From contig OU612069.1 in NCBI GenBank assembly GCA_914767715.1, positions 16,427,387 to 16,491,386 of the forward strand: 64,000 nt of DNA, in the 5' to 3' direction. Under the pieces are notes generated by a model. The model was given only the letters and a program-made list of their open reading frames with translations, did not search any database and was not told the origin of the DNA. The position numbers and the translations under genes were made by a program. Shown here piece after piece: positions 13,046 through 26,022 of the stretch. Source of the DNA: Membranipora membranacea (taxonomy: Eukaryota; Bryozoa; Gymnolaemata; Cheilostomatida; Membraniporidae). Every line of letters begins with the position of its first letter. The stretch's first letter is position 1.

Positions 13046-14044
13046 CTCTCCTGTGGATTTTTCATGTAAATTATCATGATTTTGATGATTTTAAAGCCCT
13101 AATATATGTTGAAGATAACCACCTTTTACAAGAAGTTTGGAAATGTAAGAAGTGACATGGCACCAGCTTTAAATGCTACAACAAATTTGGCTGAAAAAAA
13201 AAAGGAAATGACTCTAAGCGCAAATATACCAGGAATTTTTAATATTTTAAATAATCACTGGCATAGCTATGACAATCATGTAGTTTTAAATGATGATTGC
13301 TCCCTCCAAATTAGTCAAGTTTTGATGTAGGGGCCCAGCATATTGGCTTGGTTTTAACTGTTAAATGTGCTTTGAAAGAATACAGCAGTCACCTACAATG
13401 ACCATTTACCAAGCCTATGTTAAGAAGTAAGGCTGAAGTTTTTAATTTTACCCTCCGTATACGATTTTATTTTTGTGCCGAGTTCATGACCTGACACACC
13501 CTCTTTTCTATTGTTTGCTTAGAAATCTGGTAGAATGTCTTCTTGCTACATACATCACTACTTAGACACCTTAACTATGTATGTCCCAAAAATTTGCCAA
13601 ATCATTTTTCCCTTTGTCCATGTCACATTTTAACAATCTTCGCTTTTTCTATTTTTTCTTACCAAACACTGTAAGCGTTCACCTTAATCAACATCATGTT
13701 GCAGATGCAAGGATAAACTTGAACTTATGTAAGACCTATATCCTTGCTATTTATTTAAAACTTATTAAATAGTTGAAGCTAATTAAACTTCATTCTTTCG
13801 TCAGAAGTTATTACATTTATCTATCGAACCATGCTTGAAAGATGTCCTGCCAACACACCTAAGCATATTTACATCAATCTTCTGTCCATATTGAGTGGGG
13901 TGTGAAATTACACTGAACTAAAAAGGGATGCAACGTGAATTGAGATAATAACGATGTAAATAACTATGCATATGAGCCGGTTGGTACACTGCCTCAAGTA
14001 GAAAACCACAGTCAGCAGACAACCAACTCTCAAACACCAAGCAT

Positions 14045-14340
14045 CATGGGGCGCTCGTGAAAGGCAGAAGGTTCACTGGCAGAAGGTGAGTAGCTTCAAG
14101 ACTTGGTGCGAGCTTGATGAGAAGTGACAATGTGCTCTATGCGATGACAAGCTTACTGCAATGCGTCAAGACATTCACTGATCCACTTGACAAGCACTCT
14201 CCTGAAAAAAATGTTGGGACTTGGAGCAATACTGTTAGGAGTGACAAGCCTCTGTGGATATCAGACTCAATCCTGAATTTGATAGGAGCTCGATAGGAGG
14301 CATACAAAATAAGCTGTAGCTCTCAGCAAGAGATGCTATA
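14045..14340 (+). pseudogene. LINE linker-region fragment (right arm)
   Basis: The plus-strand frame includes 'DPLDKHSPEKNVGTWSNTV' and 'DKPLWISDSILNLIGAR', resembling the linker between the endonuclease and RT domains of LINE ORF2. Stops and frame shifts surround it. It mirrors 10700-11210. Confidence 0.4.
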
Positions 14341-16194
14341 AAGATGAGAAACACTTACATTCTGTTCTCAAGCAATGCTTAACTAATTTCCCAACAATAG
14401 GCATCCATTCATGATGCTGCGCAATTAATTAGTAGTTGAAAGTAGTATTGAAGCTGGTAGTCAACTAGGATGCAGGTACTCAAACTGGTTCTGGTTTTTG
14501 GATTTACCGGTGAGGTCAAATATATTTTAATTCAAACTATGATACCTTTGTGACAAGGACCACTTGCACTCATGTCAAACTGCCAATGTCTAATCATCAT
14601 TACATTTTAACTACCCATGAAATGACTTATTTAATTCAGTTAAAACAACATGAGACATCAAGATTACATGTAGAGACAAGCTGTCTCCATTTGTGTAAAC
14701 ATTCGAGGGTGATCATTGATTCCTCTATGAAAATTTACCAGGCCTCTTGTTAAGAAGAAAGGCTGAAGTTTTTAAGTTCCTCCACATACGATTTTATTTT
14801 TCTACCGAGCTGATGACCCGACACACCCTCTTTTCTATTGTTTGTTTAGAAATCATTGTAAAACATCTTCTTGCTACATACATCACTACTTACGGACCAA
14901 AAATATGTGTGTCCCAAAAACTTGCCAAATCACTTTTCCCTTTATCAATGTCACATTTTAACAATCTGCGCTTTTATTTATCTTTACAAACGCTGTAAGC
15001 ATTCACCTTTATCAACATCATGTTGCAGATGCAAAACTCGAACTTATGTAAAACCTTTATCCTCGCTAGTTAATTTAAAATTATTAAATAGTCGAAGCTT
15101 ATCAAACTTCATTCTTTCCTCTGAAGTGTTACATTTATCTATCAAACTACATGTTTCAATATTGTAATTATCATGTTTTTACAATTGACTTCATTGTTGT
15201 GGCTGATGATTAATGGCCTATAAAAAGTATGTGACCAGTATGTTGCAACACTTACATTCTGTTCTCAAGCAATGTTTAACTAAATTCCCAACAATAGGCA
15301 CTCATTCATGATGTTGCACAACTAATTATTGTAGTTGAAAGTAGTATTGAAGCTGGTGGTCAACTAGGATGCAGGTACTCAAACTGGTTCTGGTTATTGG
15401 ATTTACGGTGAGGTCAAATATATTTTAATTCAACTTATTATACCTTTGTGACAAGGAGCGCTTGCACTCATGTTAAACTTATGCCAATGTTTAATCATTA
15501 TTACATTGCTATTACCAATGAAAAGACTTATTTAAATCAGTTTAAACAACATGACACATCAGGTTTACATAGTGAGACAAGCTGTCTCTATTTGTGTAAG
15601 TTTTCAATGGTAATGACTGATTCCTCAATCAAAATTAAAGTTTATTCAACTTTGAAACATACTATTGCTTTCTTTTATTCAACATTATTCACCATTTGAA
15701 ATCCTTGCGAGACTATCAATCAGTTTAAAAATGTGAATATGAGAGAGTCACAAGCTCTAGCGATAACTCCAATAATCTTTTAAGTACATCAAGCTTGGCA
15801 CAGACCATTCAAAATAATCCAGGTTTTTGCCATTCGTCATGGAGCATACAGTATTATTTTACATTTATAAGGCGTATAATAATGATGTGACACTTTATAT
15901 TCTATATCAGTACCATAAAATATTTATCAGTTCAAGCGTTGGTACAAAGTAAAATATGTCAGGAGAAAAGAAGAATACACCCAACACTAAACATCAAGAA
16001 TGAGAGTGATCCAAAAGCTAGGGTTGCTGGCGAGATTTGGGCCTATGGTGACGGTATTACATTGACGTTGTGAAGGTGAATAAGTTTTGAGTTTCTTTTG
16101 TCAGATTTTGAAAGACAAAATGTATACCCAGTGGGCACCTGGTCACAAGCGACCAGGGAGGACTTTCAATTAGATACAGCAAAATTAGCAAACT

Positions 16195-16330
16195 GTTGTC
16201 TCACTGAGTGAGACCTGTTGGAGTGTCGCTCATACATTGCTCACTCAACGATGGAACAATATACATTCTGAGTAAGCAATTTTGGAGCGATTTTGTCTAG
16301 TTGAAAGACCAAGTGGCTCATGATTTTAAG
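16195..16330 (-). repeat. Dispersed CACTGAGTGAG repeat, mirrored copy
   Basis: Reverse-complement match to 8625-8755. This copy shows the uninterrupted pre-insertion site of the SINE found on the left arm. Confidence 0.6.
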
Positions 16331-17200
16331 CAAAGTGATAGTGATAACTCGTGTTATTGAGGTGACTTGACTATGAGTATGAGTAACTCTGACTATTCCG
16401 AGTAGATTAACATACTTGTTTCATGTTTTTTGTAACTTGTATTTTTTTTAAGGATTGTAAAAATTCCGAAATCTGCAATTTAAAGCAATTTTACGAGGAA
16501 GCTTTTAAACTTTTGGTGATACTGGTGTAAACCTAGGTTGTGACGATGTGTTGAGAATCATGCAATATCTTCAAATATATCTTCAAGAATCATGCAATAT
16601 CTTCCCTTAAAAAAAAAAACAATGTCCTGCCTTCACTAAATCACTTTTAATGAAATGACTTCTATCTGATGTCAATTTTGGCACGAAAAACTAAAAATAT
16701 GCTTTTCCATCAATGAATGTCCCATGCCCAATAATGTCATTGACACCCTATGATAAAAGGGATAAGTTTCCTTTCAGGATACCATGTGGTATTACATTGT
16801 AGCAACCTTGTTACCACTATATTTTGACCACTGGGTATTTAATTTATTTCACCAGCCCTTGGTGTAACTGACAAGATATGGCAGAATGCTTACCATTAAC
16901 GGTGGTAACATATTTCAATGGTATGGTTTGAACAGGGCCTGGAGAGATATTCACCTGGCTCAGATGGTATTGATATGACAGAACATTGCAAGAAATCAGG
17001 AATGACAAATGGGCAATGAAAGACCAAGGGTCGTTAAAGTTAAAAATCGATCCTGGTCCAATTGATCAGAAACCGCATCCTGAGTTAAATAAAGGTTATC
17101 AGCATTCTGGTTTTGTCATGTGTCTTGCCTGGGAAAAAACAACCGAGGACCTCTACATTTCAATGTAGTCCCTACTCGATACCCTAGTAAGTTATAAGTA

Positions 17201-17290
17201 CAGTGCAATACACTTAATTCAAACCTCTGGAGACCAACAAACTTTGTTTCAATTGAGCAGGCTTAATTAAGTGACATAAGAATGAATTGA
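17201..17290. mobile_element. MITE remnant in right arm
   Basis: Begins TA-CAGTGCAATACACTTAATTC and resembles the copies at 6735-6896 and 38949-39124. The far end is not clear. Confidence 0.4.
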
Positions 17291-17939
17291 CATTTGGATG
17301 AAGGGACCAATCATTTATTCTCTCTTTTTCAAGCATGCAGCACACACACAGATGTACACACTTACCAGTACTCTAATGAGGGGGGATGCTGTCATAGATG
17401 TTTTCACGAGGAGTGTGCGCCTCGTGCATTACTCAATGATAGCGATGTGTTTTGGCATTCATTGCAAAGAGACATAAAGAATGTCACAGGTCCTACAGGT
17501 AGAAATAGTGCATTACGTTGAGTTTTCTCCAATTTATTGCTATGCACAATCAAATGTTATTTTAAAACTTACACAAATTATCTGCTTTCTTTAGCTTTAT
17601 AGGAAGATTGGCATATTATGTTATCATATTTCCATTTATTCACTGTTCTCAGGTTGTTTCTTCATGAAAATTATCAGAATTTAACAATCTCGACCTCAAG
17701 CATTTAATTGTAATCTAAGTATTAGCTAGTTTGGACTCCCCATCACATCAAAACTAATCAATCTTAAATTCATTTAAATACCTCTTTTTGAGTTGTAAAC
17801 TTAGCTTCTTAGTAATTACCGATCATGGTATCTTTGACCAGCGAAACTCTCCAATCATGCCTGTGATTATTGTTTCTAAGCATTATTCTGTGATGTTGAA
17901 GCTTGTTATTAATATTGTAGAGGATTTTAAGGGGGTTTC

Positions 17940-18278
17940 CCTAAGGCGGCGATACGCGCCACTGCAACCACGCACATTGCCTATTTATGCTGAGTGCGCC
18001 GACTCTCTAAAACAAGTACGCCGACTCTATCTGCCTTGAAATATATCGAGTACGCCGACTCTATCTGCCTGTGAATATACCGAGTACGACGACTCTATCT
18101 GAGGGGGAAGGTAACGAGTACGCTGACTCTATCTGGGCTGGGAATATAATTGACCTGACTTTGGAACTGGCTTTGGGTGGGGAGGGGGGGGGGGATATGG
18201 ACAAATTATTAACTTATTTATCCTGCAAAATAAATTGGGAAGGGAAGGGATATAGACAAACTATTAACATATTTATCG
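17940..18278. repeat. GC-richer tandem repeat block, left part
   Basis: A unit of about 34-36 bp with core 'GAGTACGCCGACTCTATCTG' recurs about five times between 17994 and 18150. It is followed by G-rich sequence including a run of about 9 Gs near 18184-18192. Composition contrasts sharply with the AT-rich flanks. Confidence 0.7.
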
Positions 18279-19130
18279 CGGGTTCTGGAAAACACGGAAA
18301 GGCGGAAAAATCAGTTTCATCGCGGAAAAGCGTTTTCCGCGTTTTTGAAAACGCGGAAAAGCGTTTTCACCTTGAATTTGTCGATGATGCTAAAAAAAAC
18401 TACTGGAAAGACATTGAGACATCACCACTATATCATATGAGTGTTTTTGGTAAAAATCAAGTGATGAAAATAATTTTTTTGGAAATTGCGGAAAATATTT
18501 TGTTCCTCAAAAAATGATCTCAGTGCATAGAAAATGAACTGTAACCATTTAAGATATCATCCCCATCTTTTCACGGCCTGAATTTCATTTTTTTTTTTTG
18601 GAAAACGCGGAAAACGATTTTTTCAATTGATTTTTATCAAAAGCACTCATATGATACAGTAGTGATGTCTCAATGTCTTTCCAGTAGTTTTTTTTAGCAT
18701 CATCATGAAATTCAAGGTGAAAAACGATTTTCCGCATTTTTGAAAACGCGGAAAACGATTTTCCGCGTTTTCCAAAAATGAAAAAACCTGACATTCAGGC
18801 CTTTAGAAGATGGGGATGATATCTTAATGGGTTACAGTTCATTCTCTATGCATTGAGATCAATTTTTGAGGAAAGAAATATTTTTCGCATTTTCTAAAAA
18901 AAAATTATTTTCATGACTTGATTTTTACCAAAAACACTCATCTGATACAGTGGTGATGTCTCAATGTCTTTCCAGTAGTTTTTTTTAGCATCATCATGAA
19001 ATTCAAGGTGAAAAACAATTTTCCGCATTTTCGAAAACGCGGAAAACGATTTTCCGCGTTTTCGAAAACGCAGAAAATCGTTTTCCGCGATGAAACTGAT
19101 TTTCCGCCTTTCCGCGTTTTCCAGAACCCG
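18279..19130. mobile_element. 852-bp foldback element with 9-bp target duplication
   Basis: The ends are CGGGTTCTGGAAAAC (18279 onward) and its reverse complement (to 19130), flanked by TATTTATCG at 18270-18278 and 19131-19139. The terminal inverted repeats extend for roughly 300 bp and carry many GCGGAAAA/TTTTCCGC motifs. A third, inverted partial copy of the arm lies inside (about 18595-18785), so the whole can fold on itself. A 9-bp duplication with long inverted repeats is typical of Mutator-like elements. There is no transposase, so it is non-autonomous. Confidence 0.8.
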
Positions 19131-19139
19131 TATTTATCG

Positions 19140-19570
19140 GGCAAGATAAATTGGGGAGGGATGGAAATGGACAATATGAATATTACTTATTCGTCGAGCG
19201 AGACAAAAGGAAGCAAATGGGCCAGGGGAAGAGGGTTGGCAATATAATTATTACTTATTTGTCGGGCGAGGCAAATGGAAGCAAATGGGCCAGGGGAAGA
19301 GGGTTGGACAATATAATCAATGGGAGGGAAGGGGTATAGATAAAATAAATAACCAAATGGGGGGGGGGAAGGGAATGGCTCTTGGTTTACAACTATCTTT
19401 GCGAGATAGCTTGGAGGAACTGGACTGGAATGGGAGGGGGAGGGAATGGCTCTGGGTTTACAACTATCTTTGCGAGATAGCTTGGAGGAACTGGACGGAA
19501 TGGGAGGGGGGAGGGAATGGCTCTGGGTTCACAACTATCTCTGCGAGATAGCTTGGAGGAACTGGACTGG
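19140..19570. repeat. Tandem repeats, right part of the block
   Basis: Two ~64-bp units carrying 'GGAAGCAAATGGGCCAGGGG' lie at about 19192-19318. Three ~70-bp units carrying 'GAATGGCTCTGGGTTTACAA' and 'CGAGATAGCTTGGAGGAACT' lie at about 19374-19568. Open frames over this stretch are repeat artefacts. Confidence 0.75.
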
Positions 19571-19829
19571 AAATCAGGTCAATGGTTGCAGTGGTGCAAT
19601 GGGGGTTTTCACTTGGCCTCTACCTGCTACCCAAGGGAGGCTACAGTCTAACAACAGAGTACAAACAAGGCAACATTATGTCAAGGCAGGGAGGTCTGCC
19701 AGCAGGCAGAACTCAAGAAACTTACTTCAGTTGGTTGATTTGTAAGGCACTTTATTGGTGATCTGTAGACTAGTTGAAGTATTAAGGTCTTGTAACTTCA
19801 GCTGCTGGATACTAACTAACTAGACTTTA

Positions 19830-20200
19830 CTCATGTACAGTGATTAAAAGCATTGATATAAATAATTATGGATTAGAGGAATATATCTGATCCTGTACAA
19901 GCATATTTATGGCAATTTATGGCAATTTATGTATGATTGCTAGAAACAATTTCTCATCTTCGATTGGTCTCAAAGATCAGTAATGCTACAGCTGACCCAT
20001 TTTATACATTTGTCAAATAGCTTGCCTGTGTTTTCAAAGGTCATTACTGGGACGTCAGTCAATGCATAACGTTAAAGCTGCCAGAATTTCAGCTACATCC
20101 AATTACTGACACAAAGTTACATACTGATGTAATTTCTCCATAAATCGCCATACTGTGTATTTTACCACTAATCCATGAATTCATTACAATGATTAAAAGC
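19830..20200 (+). repeat. Dispersed ~350-bp repeat, copy 1
   Basis: Matches 33365-33690 in reverse complement. Shared words include the 'TTACCACTAATCCATGAATTC' region (inverted in the other copy) and 'GACGTCAGTCAA'. Non-coding; family unknown. Confidence 0.55.
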
Positions 20201-21021
20201 ATATATAAAATGATACTGGCTGATGAAAGAACAGGAAACAGGGAACATTCTAGATGGGTGTGTATGAGTTAAAATTAGAAAAGTTACTACAAATGATAAA
20301 AGGAATACAATAAAATTTATGAAATTTTATTTTGAATGTTCAGCTGTGGTGGAAAATCCACCACAATATCTCACTTGGGAAACTCAAAAGCTAATAATAA
20401 CATTGCTTTAGTTTATCACATACGTTTTCTTTTCAGGATTTGTTTTCTGCCATAACGATACATACTATCCCTTGCACTATATTAGCCATTTAAGATGCGA
20501 CATACATAGTGATACTGGTCTTTATGCAAACGCTAGTCATGATCTGCAGGTCCAAGAGGAGCCTAAAAACATACTATCAAAATGAAAGAGGCTGTGATAA
20601 TAGCACTCAGAAGTCATCTATTTCCCCTATGCCTGGTAAGTTATCAGCATTTTTCTGTATGTTTTTTTTTTCGAAATTACCTAAAAACATCATTTCACCA
20701 ATAAGCAACAAGTCATTATTACTATTCATTATTTATTATTATTATTACCAAGTCTTTGTTGCTGATATAGTTATACTATTCTGGAAATACTTGTTTTATC
20801 AGACAAAACCACAGTATGTTTCTAGGACGCTTCTCTAGATCAAGACCAAAATCTAGATCTGATGCTCCCTGTGATGGGCCACCATCTTCTATCTGAGCAT
20901 TCTCAGGCAAAATCTGAATTGTGTTGTCAACTTTCACGTTCACCATTCAAAAACATGAAGGCTAGTGATGATGCGCCTACTTCCCTAATGATGAGATGAA
21001 CCCTTAATTTTTCTTCCTCAC

Positions 21022-22905
21022 CTAGTCCGCCGTGTTCCAGGATGGGTGGCGGTCCTGTAGGGCACCAAGTTCTATCAGGGAGTGCCATCTGATCCTTTCA
21101 TCAACATCTTCATCCAAGAAGCCCCATCTCAGCATGTCATCCTTCACTGTATCCATCCATCTTTTCTTTGGCCTCCCTCTCTTTCCCTGTATTTTCAACT
21201 CAGCCACCATTTTAATATCTTCCTCCCTATCTCTCCTGCGTACAATTCCATACCATTGAAGACGTCTCCTCCTCATGCCTATTGCAATCGCTTCTATCTT
21301 GACCTCCTCTCTTACACTCTCATTTGTTACATGGACTTCCCAGTCTATATTATATATGTGTCGTAGCATCCTCATCTCAGTTGCACATATCTTGTCTTCT
21401 TGTCTTTGAGTCAGTGGCCAGATCTCATTTCCGTACATCAGTGTAGGTTATATCGCCGTTTCGTACAATAGAACTTTGAGCTTGGTGGGAATTTTCTTAT
21501 CACAAAGCACTCCTGTCAGCTCTCTCCATCCATATCTTGCGTTCTCTATCCTCTTTGCAATTTATGTTCCGCATCCTCCATTTGATCTATTGTGGTTCCC
21601 AGGTATTTGAATGTTGATACCTGCGGCAGATCAGTTGAACCTTCTTCTTCATACTTCGTCATTTCTATCCTTTGTAAATTTCCCGCTGGCGGCAGATGTT
21701 CTGTCTTTGGCCTACTAACTTTTAAGCCTGCATCTTCTGAACACCCCCTCAAGTTCTCCAGTCTCTCTTCCATCCTCTCCCTCGTTTCATCACAGTGAAC
21801 AAGGTTGTCAGCAAACAGCATTGCCAATGGCGTATCCTCCTGAATCTCCTCGGTGATGACATCCAAGATCATGATGAAAAGGAAAGGGCATAGTGCAGAT
21901 CCTTTATGTAATCCTACTTCTATATCCATCTCATCTGTTTCACCTACACTTGTCACAACTGATGTTTTGCAGTCCCCAGATTAGGTCTCAAGGTACTGTA
22001 TTGTACGCCTTCTCTAGGTCGAAAAAAACATATGCAAGTCCTTTTGGTGTTCCCTCATCTTTTCCTGGAGTACAAAACATGGGCTGTGTCGTTCACTTCC
22101 CTTTCTGGATGCCATACTACCTGCCACTGATCTTACTCATTTCCCTTATCCTCGCCTCTATCACTCGCTCTAAGAGCTTTAGGCAGTGACTAAGGAGTTT
22201 TTAGTTTAGAGGATCTCCTTTTTGCTTATACAGAGGCGTGATTTTGTTTTTCCCCATTCTGGTGGTATCCCATTCTCCTGTAAATCTTGTAGTACACTGT
22301 CATCCAGCCCAAGACTCTTCACTACCTCTATGGGAAACTCGTCTGGTCCAGTTTCCTCTCTATTTTTCTTCTTTTCTAACTGTATTTTGACTTCGGATAC
22401 GCTTATCAGCCTCATCGCTCCTTTTATTCCATAATTCCTCTGTAAGCCCTTCCTTTGATTTTTGGTGTTGAGCAACTTATCAAAATATCCTCTCCATCTC
22501 TTATTGATATCATCGTCTCCACAAAAGGTTTTTCCCTGTCTATCCTTCCCAAAGATCATCCTGTCTGTGTCTTGAGATCTCCTTTTTCTGGTTTTTGCAT
22601 ACTTATAGAGGTTCTTTGGTCCATTTTCTTTCAGATCTTCATACAACATCTCATACCCCATTTTGCTATTGTCATTTTCTCCTTTGTTGTTTTATTCTTT
22701 GCTTTATAGTCTCTTTCTTTGGCTTCATCCTCCTCTGGGTCCATTTCCAGTCTGTCCTTGGCTCTCTGCCACTCCTTGAAAACAGCACGTTTCTGTCCTA
22801 CTGCTTCCTGTATCTCTGAATTCCAAAACCAAGACCCATTCTCTTGGTATTTCCCTGGGGCTCCCTGCACAGAATGGGTCTTCCCGCGTATTTTACTGAA
22901 TATTG
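21022..22905 (-). pseudogene. 5'-truncated RTE-type non-LTR retrotransposon
   Basis: Reading down the minus strand: a linker with 'WFWNSEIQEAVGQKRAVFKE' (22870), the RT start 'KKNREETGPDEFPIEVVKSL' (about 22350), the palm region 'VGLHKGSALCPFLFIMILDV' and 'LAMLFADNLVHCDETRERME' (21956-21546; FADN at the catalytic YADD box), and the C-terminal 'LQWYGIVRRRD' and 'GRPKKRWMD' (21438-21022). Several frame breaks separate these segments and the endonuclease is missing, so it is dead. It has no counterpart in the left arm and therefore inserted after the inverted duplication. Confidence 0.8.
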
Positions 22906-23777
22906 AAGATTGAGTGTTTAAAAGTTGAAGAAAAGATTTAGTCAGTTTAAATGAAAAATCAATAAAAGATTTTAGACTTCAATTCAGTACAACAATTTGG
23001 AGTTAGAGCCACTCAGATAAGGTGTTTTGGACAGACAACTCCAAGCAATAACAAACTGAACCTCATCAGCCTATCAAAACAAAACCAAAACTCAAGCACA
23101 CGGGTCATTCTAAGCAGAAATGAGTAGATAACACCACGGTCCAGTTGTTTTGAAGAATGAAGTCTGAAGATGAGAGTTTTAAAATTGAGGATTGCCCTAT
23201 ACATTGATATGATGTTGATGCTCATTCCAGGTATTACCAGTTTGATATATATTATGCGATCTGGCTTCCTTTCTAATGCTATTTTCTTGCTTTCTTCCCG
23301 CCGCAATAGTACAACTTGTACCCATCACCAAGAGCCCTGGCTTTTCCACCAGATTGACCCCCAGTCCATCTCAATTCTTATAGGCATAGTATGTCAATCT
23401 TCTTTGATAACATAACCGCAGTAACTTCCCTGCTTTTTCAAGTCAGAGTAACAATTTTATCATGGCCATTCTGAGTTCACAGTATCGCCCCTCTCATTTT
23501 CTTATCACATCGTCGGGGGAATGGTGGTTCTGCTGCGAAGTGCCACGTTAGGGTGGCGTGCTAGTATTGATTGAAAACGTTGATTGTCCCTGCATGTTTT
23601 TGCAACGTTGAACCCTCTGTCTTTACCGCTAGACTATGTACTATAATATCACTAACCCATAGTTGTTCTCCTAGATCACGGGTGCACGTGTATTTATATT
23701 TGGGAATTGATAAGATAACGACAACATTATGCTTGGATTGATCAACCTTTGGTTCATTTTTGACTTAATATCATGCT

Positions 23778-24885
23778 TTGACTTATCCGTGTTGTAGTGA
23801 AGCAGTGATAAAACCAGTCAGCACAGAAGGCTTCAACTTGTTCTGTAACATAGTAAGGTCTAAGATCATCGCTAATCATCAGATTATGAAGTACACTGAT
23901 TTATACAAACTCTGCGAAGATCTTATGTCTGGCTACCCTAATAAGACGACACAAATGTGAGTACATGTATATGTCTAATGTATTGATATAATATAATATC
24001 AAATGATCGCATATTTTGTCAGTGATATATGCTATACCTTTTTCCTGTTGAGATTGAGACAAAATGTGTGCTCGAAACAGTTTGAATGCGAGCCAAGGTT
24101 ATACATGAACGCTTGAAGACAACTCCCAGCAATTAACACTTCTATTACAGGTCAATGAAGTGCTAGTATTAAATGTATATTATTTCTCTGAACTGTTTCA
24201 CAGGCCGAACAGGTTGAAAGAACGGCTGCAGAGTACTATACCTGACCTGATATTTAAGTGATCGAAAAGTGCGAAAGATTCTTTGATGGTGTATCATGAA
24301 GACACAGATCTATCTAGCGCACTGCCTCACTCGATGATGACCTCTCTCACTAGTATCGAACATGATACAGAATCTGAAGAAGAATCGTTCAATCTCGACT
24401 GCGCCCCTTACTCCTTGACTGGATTCAACCAAGAGGACCTTACAGCAAAAAGTATAAACAGATACATATGTGAAGTCACACCGAAAATGAACTGGCCTCC
24501 ACAGCTCAGCGAACTTAATCAGGCCAGTTGCCAGAAATACGTTCCTGTCAATCTATACAATCTCCTAGCAATAATCACTGGTGTATCAGATGCTCTTGAT
24601 GTACCTGAAGACGGACAATATATAAAGTAAGAGAGCAATTCACACAAAAGAATTCTCTCGGTCTCGCAGGACATAGTGTCTCTCACTACTAAAGGGCGTG
24701 TTATAACCCAAAAAGCAATCGCATGTGGTATGACCCTGCGTCACTACTATGGTCAGAAGAGCGTTTGTTCTCTAATGGCAGGTCTTGGTCATTCTGTCGG
24801 CTATCATACATTACTCAGAATTGAGCCCCTTCCCTCTACCATGAACAAGGCTTGTCGATATAAGCTATGTGACTTTGAAACATAA
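23778..24885 (+). pseudogene. Transposon-derived protein gene with in-frame stops
   Basis: A first exon (about 23778-23956, donor GTGAGT) joins in phase to sequence from about 24205, after TTTCACAG. One frame then runs to 24885, broken only by TGA at about 24259 and TAA at 24628. It contains 'YSLTGFNQEDLTAKSINRYI', 'PVNLYNLLAIITG', 'SQDIVSLTTKGRVITQKAIA' and 'LMAGLGHSVGYHTLLRIE'. This order (V-DLYN-L-W/I-TG, then DIV/IY...S-KG-...-PK/QK, then R-GH-VSY) is familiar from uncharacterised animal transposon proteins that often carry a YqaJ nuclease domain downstream. The left arm preserves such a YqaJ domain in the mirrored position. Confidence 0.5.
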
Positions 24886-25878
24886 ATTATTTAAACAATT
24901 GCCTAATGTAAAATCGCAATAAATATTGTTAATGTGAAGATTTTCTGATGATGGGACAGTACAAAAGCTGAAAGCAAGTCTTTGGAATACAGTTGAATGG
25001 TTGTTTTTTTCCACGTTGATTATTGAAAAATATGGCATGTTAACATCAATCCCACAATGCAAATAAAATTTAACTTTGAATTCCCAGAAGTTATCTCCCC
25101 TGTATAATTTCTAATTCAGTATTAGCATGACAAATTCATATTAATTTGATTGTCAAGTTTCAACTTCATTCCACCAAATCATTGTTTAAATATTTAGTTC
25201 ACTCATTACGTTTTACTTTCTCTTTGGTCACACTTCTGTTAAAAAAGGTAACTATGAGTTGCTCACTTAACGACAGCACCAGCATCAAGTTTACAGTTTT
25301 TGAACTTACAACACCATGCCATCCTGTTCCTGGAAAGGTTAATCTGTAAAAAACCTGTTCCGAACACCGTTTTGCAGAATTTGAGAATTTTAGGAAAAAC
25401 CATGGTCAGCTGCTGCACTACAATACGTTATGGACAGTGAAATAATGGAAGGATATCTGATTTTAACCAGCTATTATTAACAGAAGAGCACATGAATTAT
25501 TTTCAGTTAATAGCCAATAGGAGCTCAGTATGAACGGTAGATATAATCATGAGGGAAGTGTAGGCGCATCATCACTAGCCTTCATCAACATAGGCATGTT
25601 TTGCAGTTGAGGCTAGACATAGGTGTCTTTCAGCTCCTATTCGTTCAGATGCAATGAAAATTGGTCTAGGTATGTAATAAACTCTTCCCCATACCATGGT
25701 GTTAGCAAATTGTCTTGTATCGTGAACAGAGCACCTTTGAATATTAAAGATATTCTTCTTTCTGACATACTGATTTCATCGTGAGCATCTTAATATTTGA
25801 CATGAATATCCTGGCAACTGTGTCAAATACTCAAATTTGTCTCTCAAAAATGGTTTGAAGTTCAATGTTCTGTTGCAG

Positions 25879-26022
25879 TTCCTGAGATCCTGTATGAGGA
25901 ATGTTCAAAAATCCTAGAGCCTGGAGAGCGGGTCCTTAATGATACAAACATTCAATCAGTAGATCATAGTGATAAAGGTCGTTGGTATTATACTGAGGGG
26001 GGCCGACCAATCAATCATAAAG
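25879..26022 (+). pseudogene. Exon E of the duplicated unknown gene, right copy
   Basis: Clean borders: CTGTTGCAG before and GTGAGT after. The open frame carries 'CSKILEPGERVLNDTNIQS' and 'GRWYYTEGGRPINHK'. It is the intact partner of the left-arm block at 2256-2405. It is probably the most 3' recognisable exon of the gene whose other blocks lie at 16.9-20.6 kb, and may still be spliced if any transcript survives. Confidence 0.45.

Larger units (their letters stand above)
16936..20635 (+). pseudogene. Decayed multi-exon gene of unknown family, right copy
   Basis: Exon-like blocks with AG/GT borders: C (16936-17186), A (17369-17498) and B (20437-20635), in the same order as the left copy. C has 'TWLRWY' followed by an in-frame TGA, then 'HSGFVMCLAWEKTTEDLYIS'. 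A reads 'CCHRCFHEECAPRALLND' and 'SDVFW'. B reads 'HLRCDIHSDTGLYANASHDL' but is frameshifted before its end. Block A is intact here and damaged on the left, whereas B is intact on the left and broken here. The last exon is probably 25879-26022. The function is not recognised. Confidence 0.55.

Noticed and set aside
18071-19745. Several ORFs of 60-148 codons over the 18-19.7 kb block
   Set aside because: They run through tandem repeats and the foldback element on both strands; the peptides simply mirror the repeat units.
24625-24669. Micro-intron removing the TAA at 24628
   Set aside because: GTAAGA...CTCGCAG borders exist, but removal changes the frame and gives an immediate stop. Reading straight through keeps the frame with one nonsense codon.
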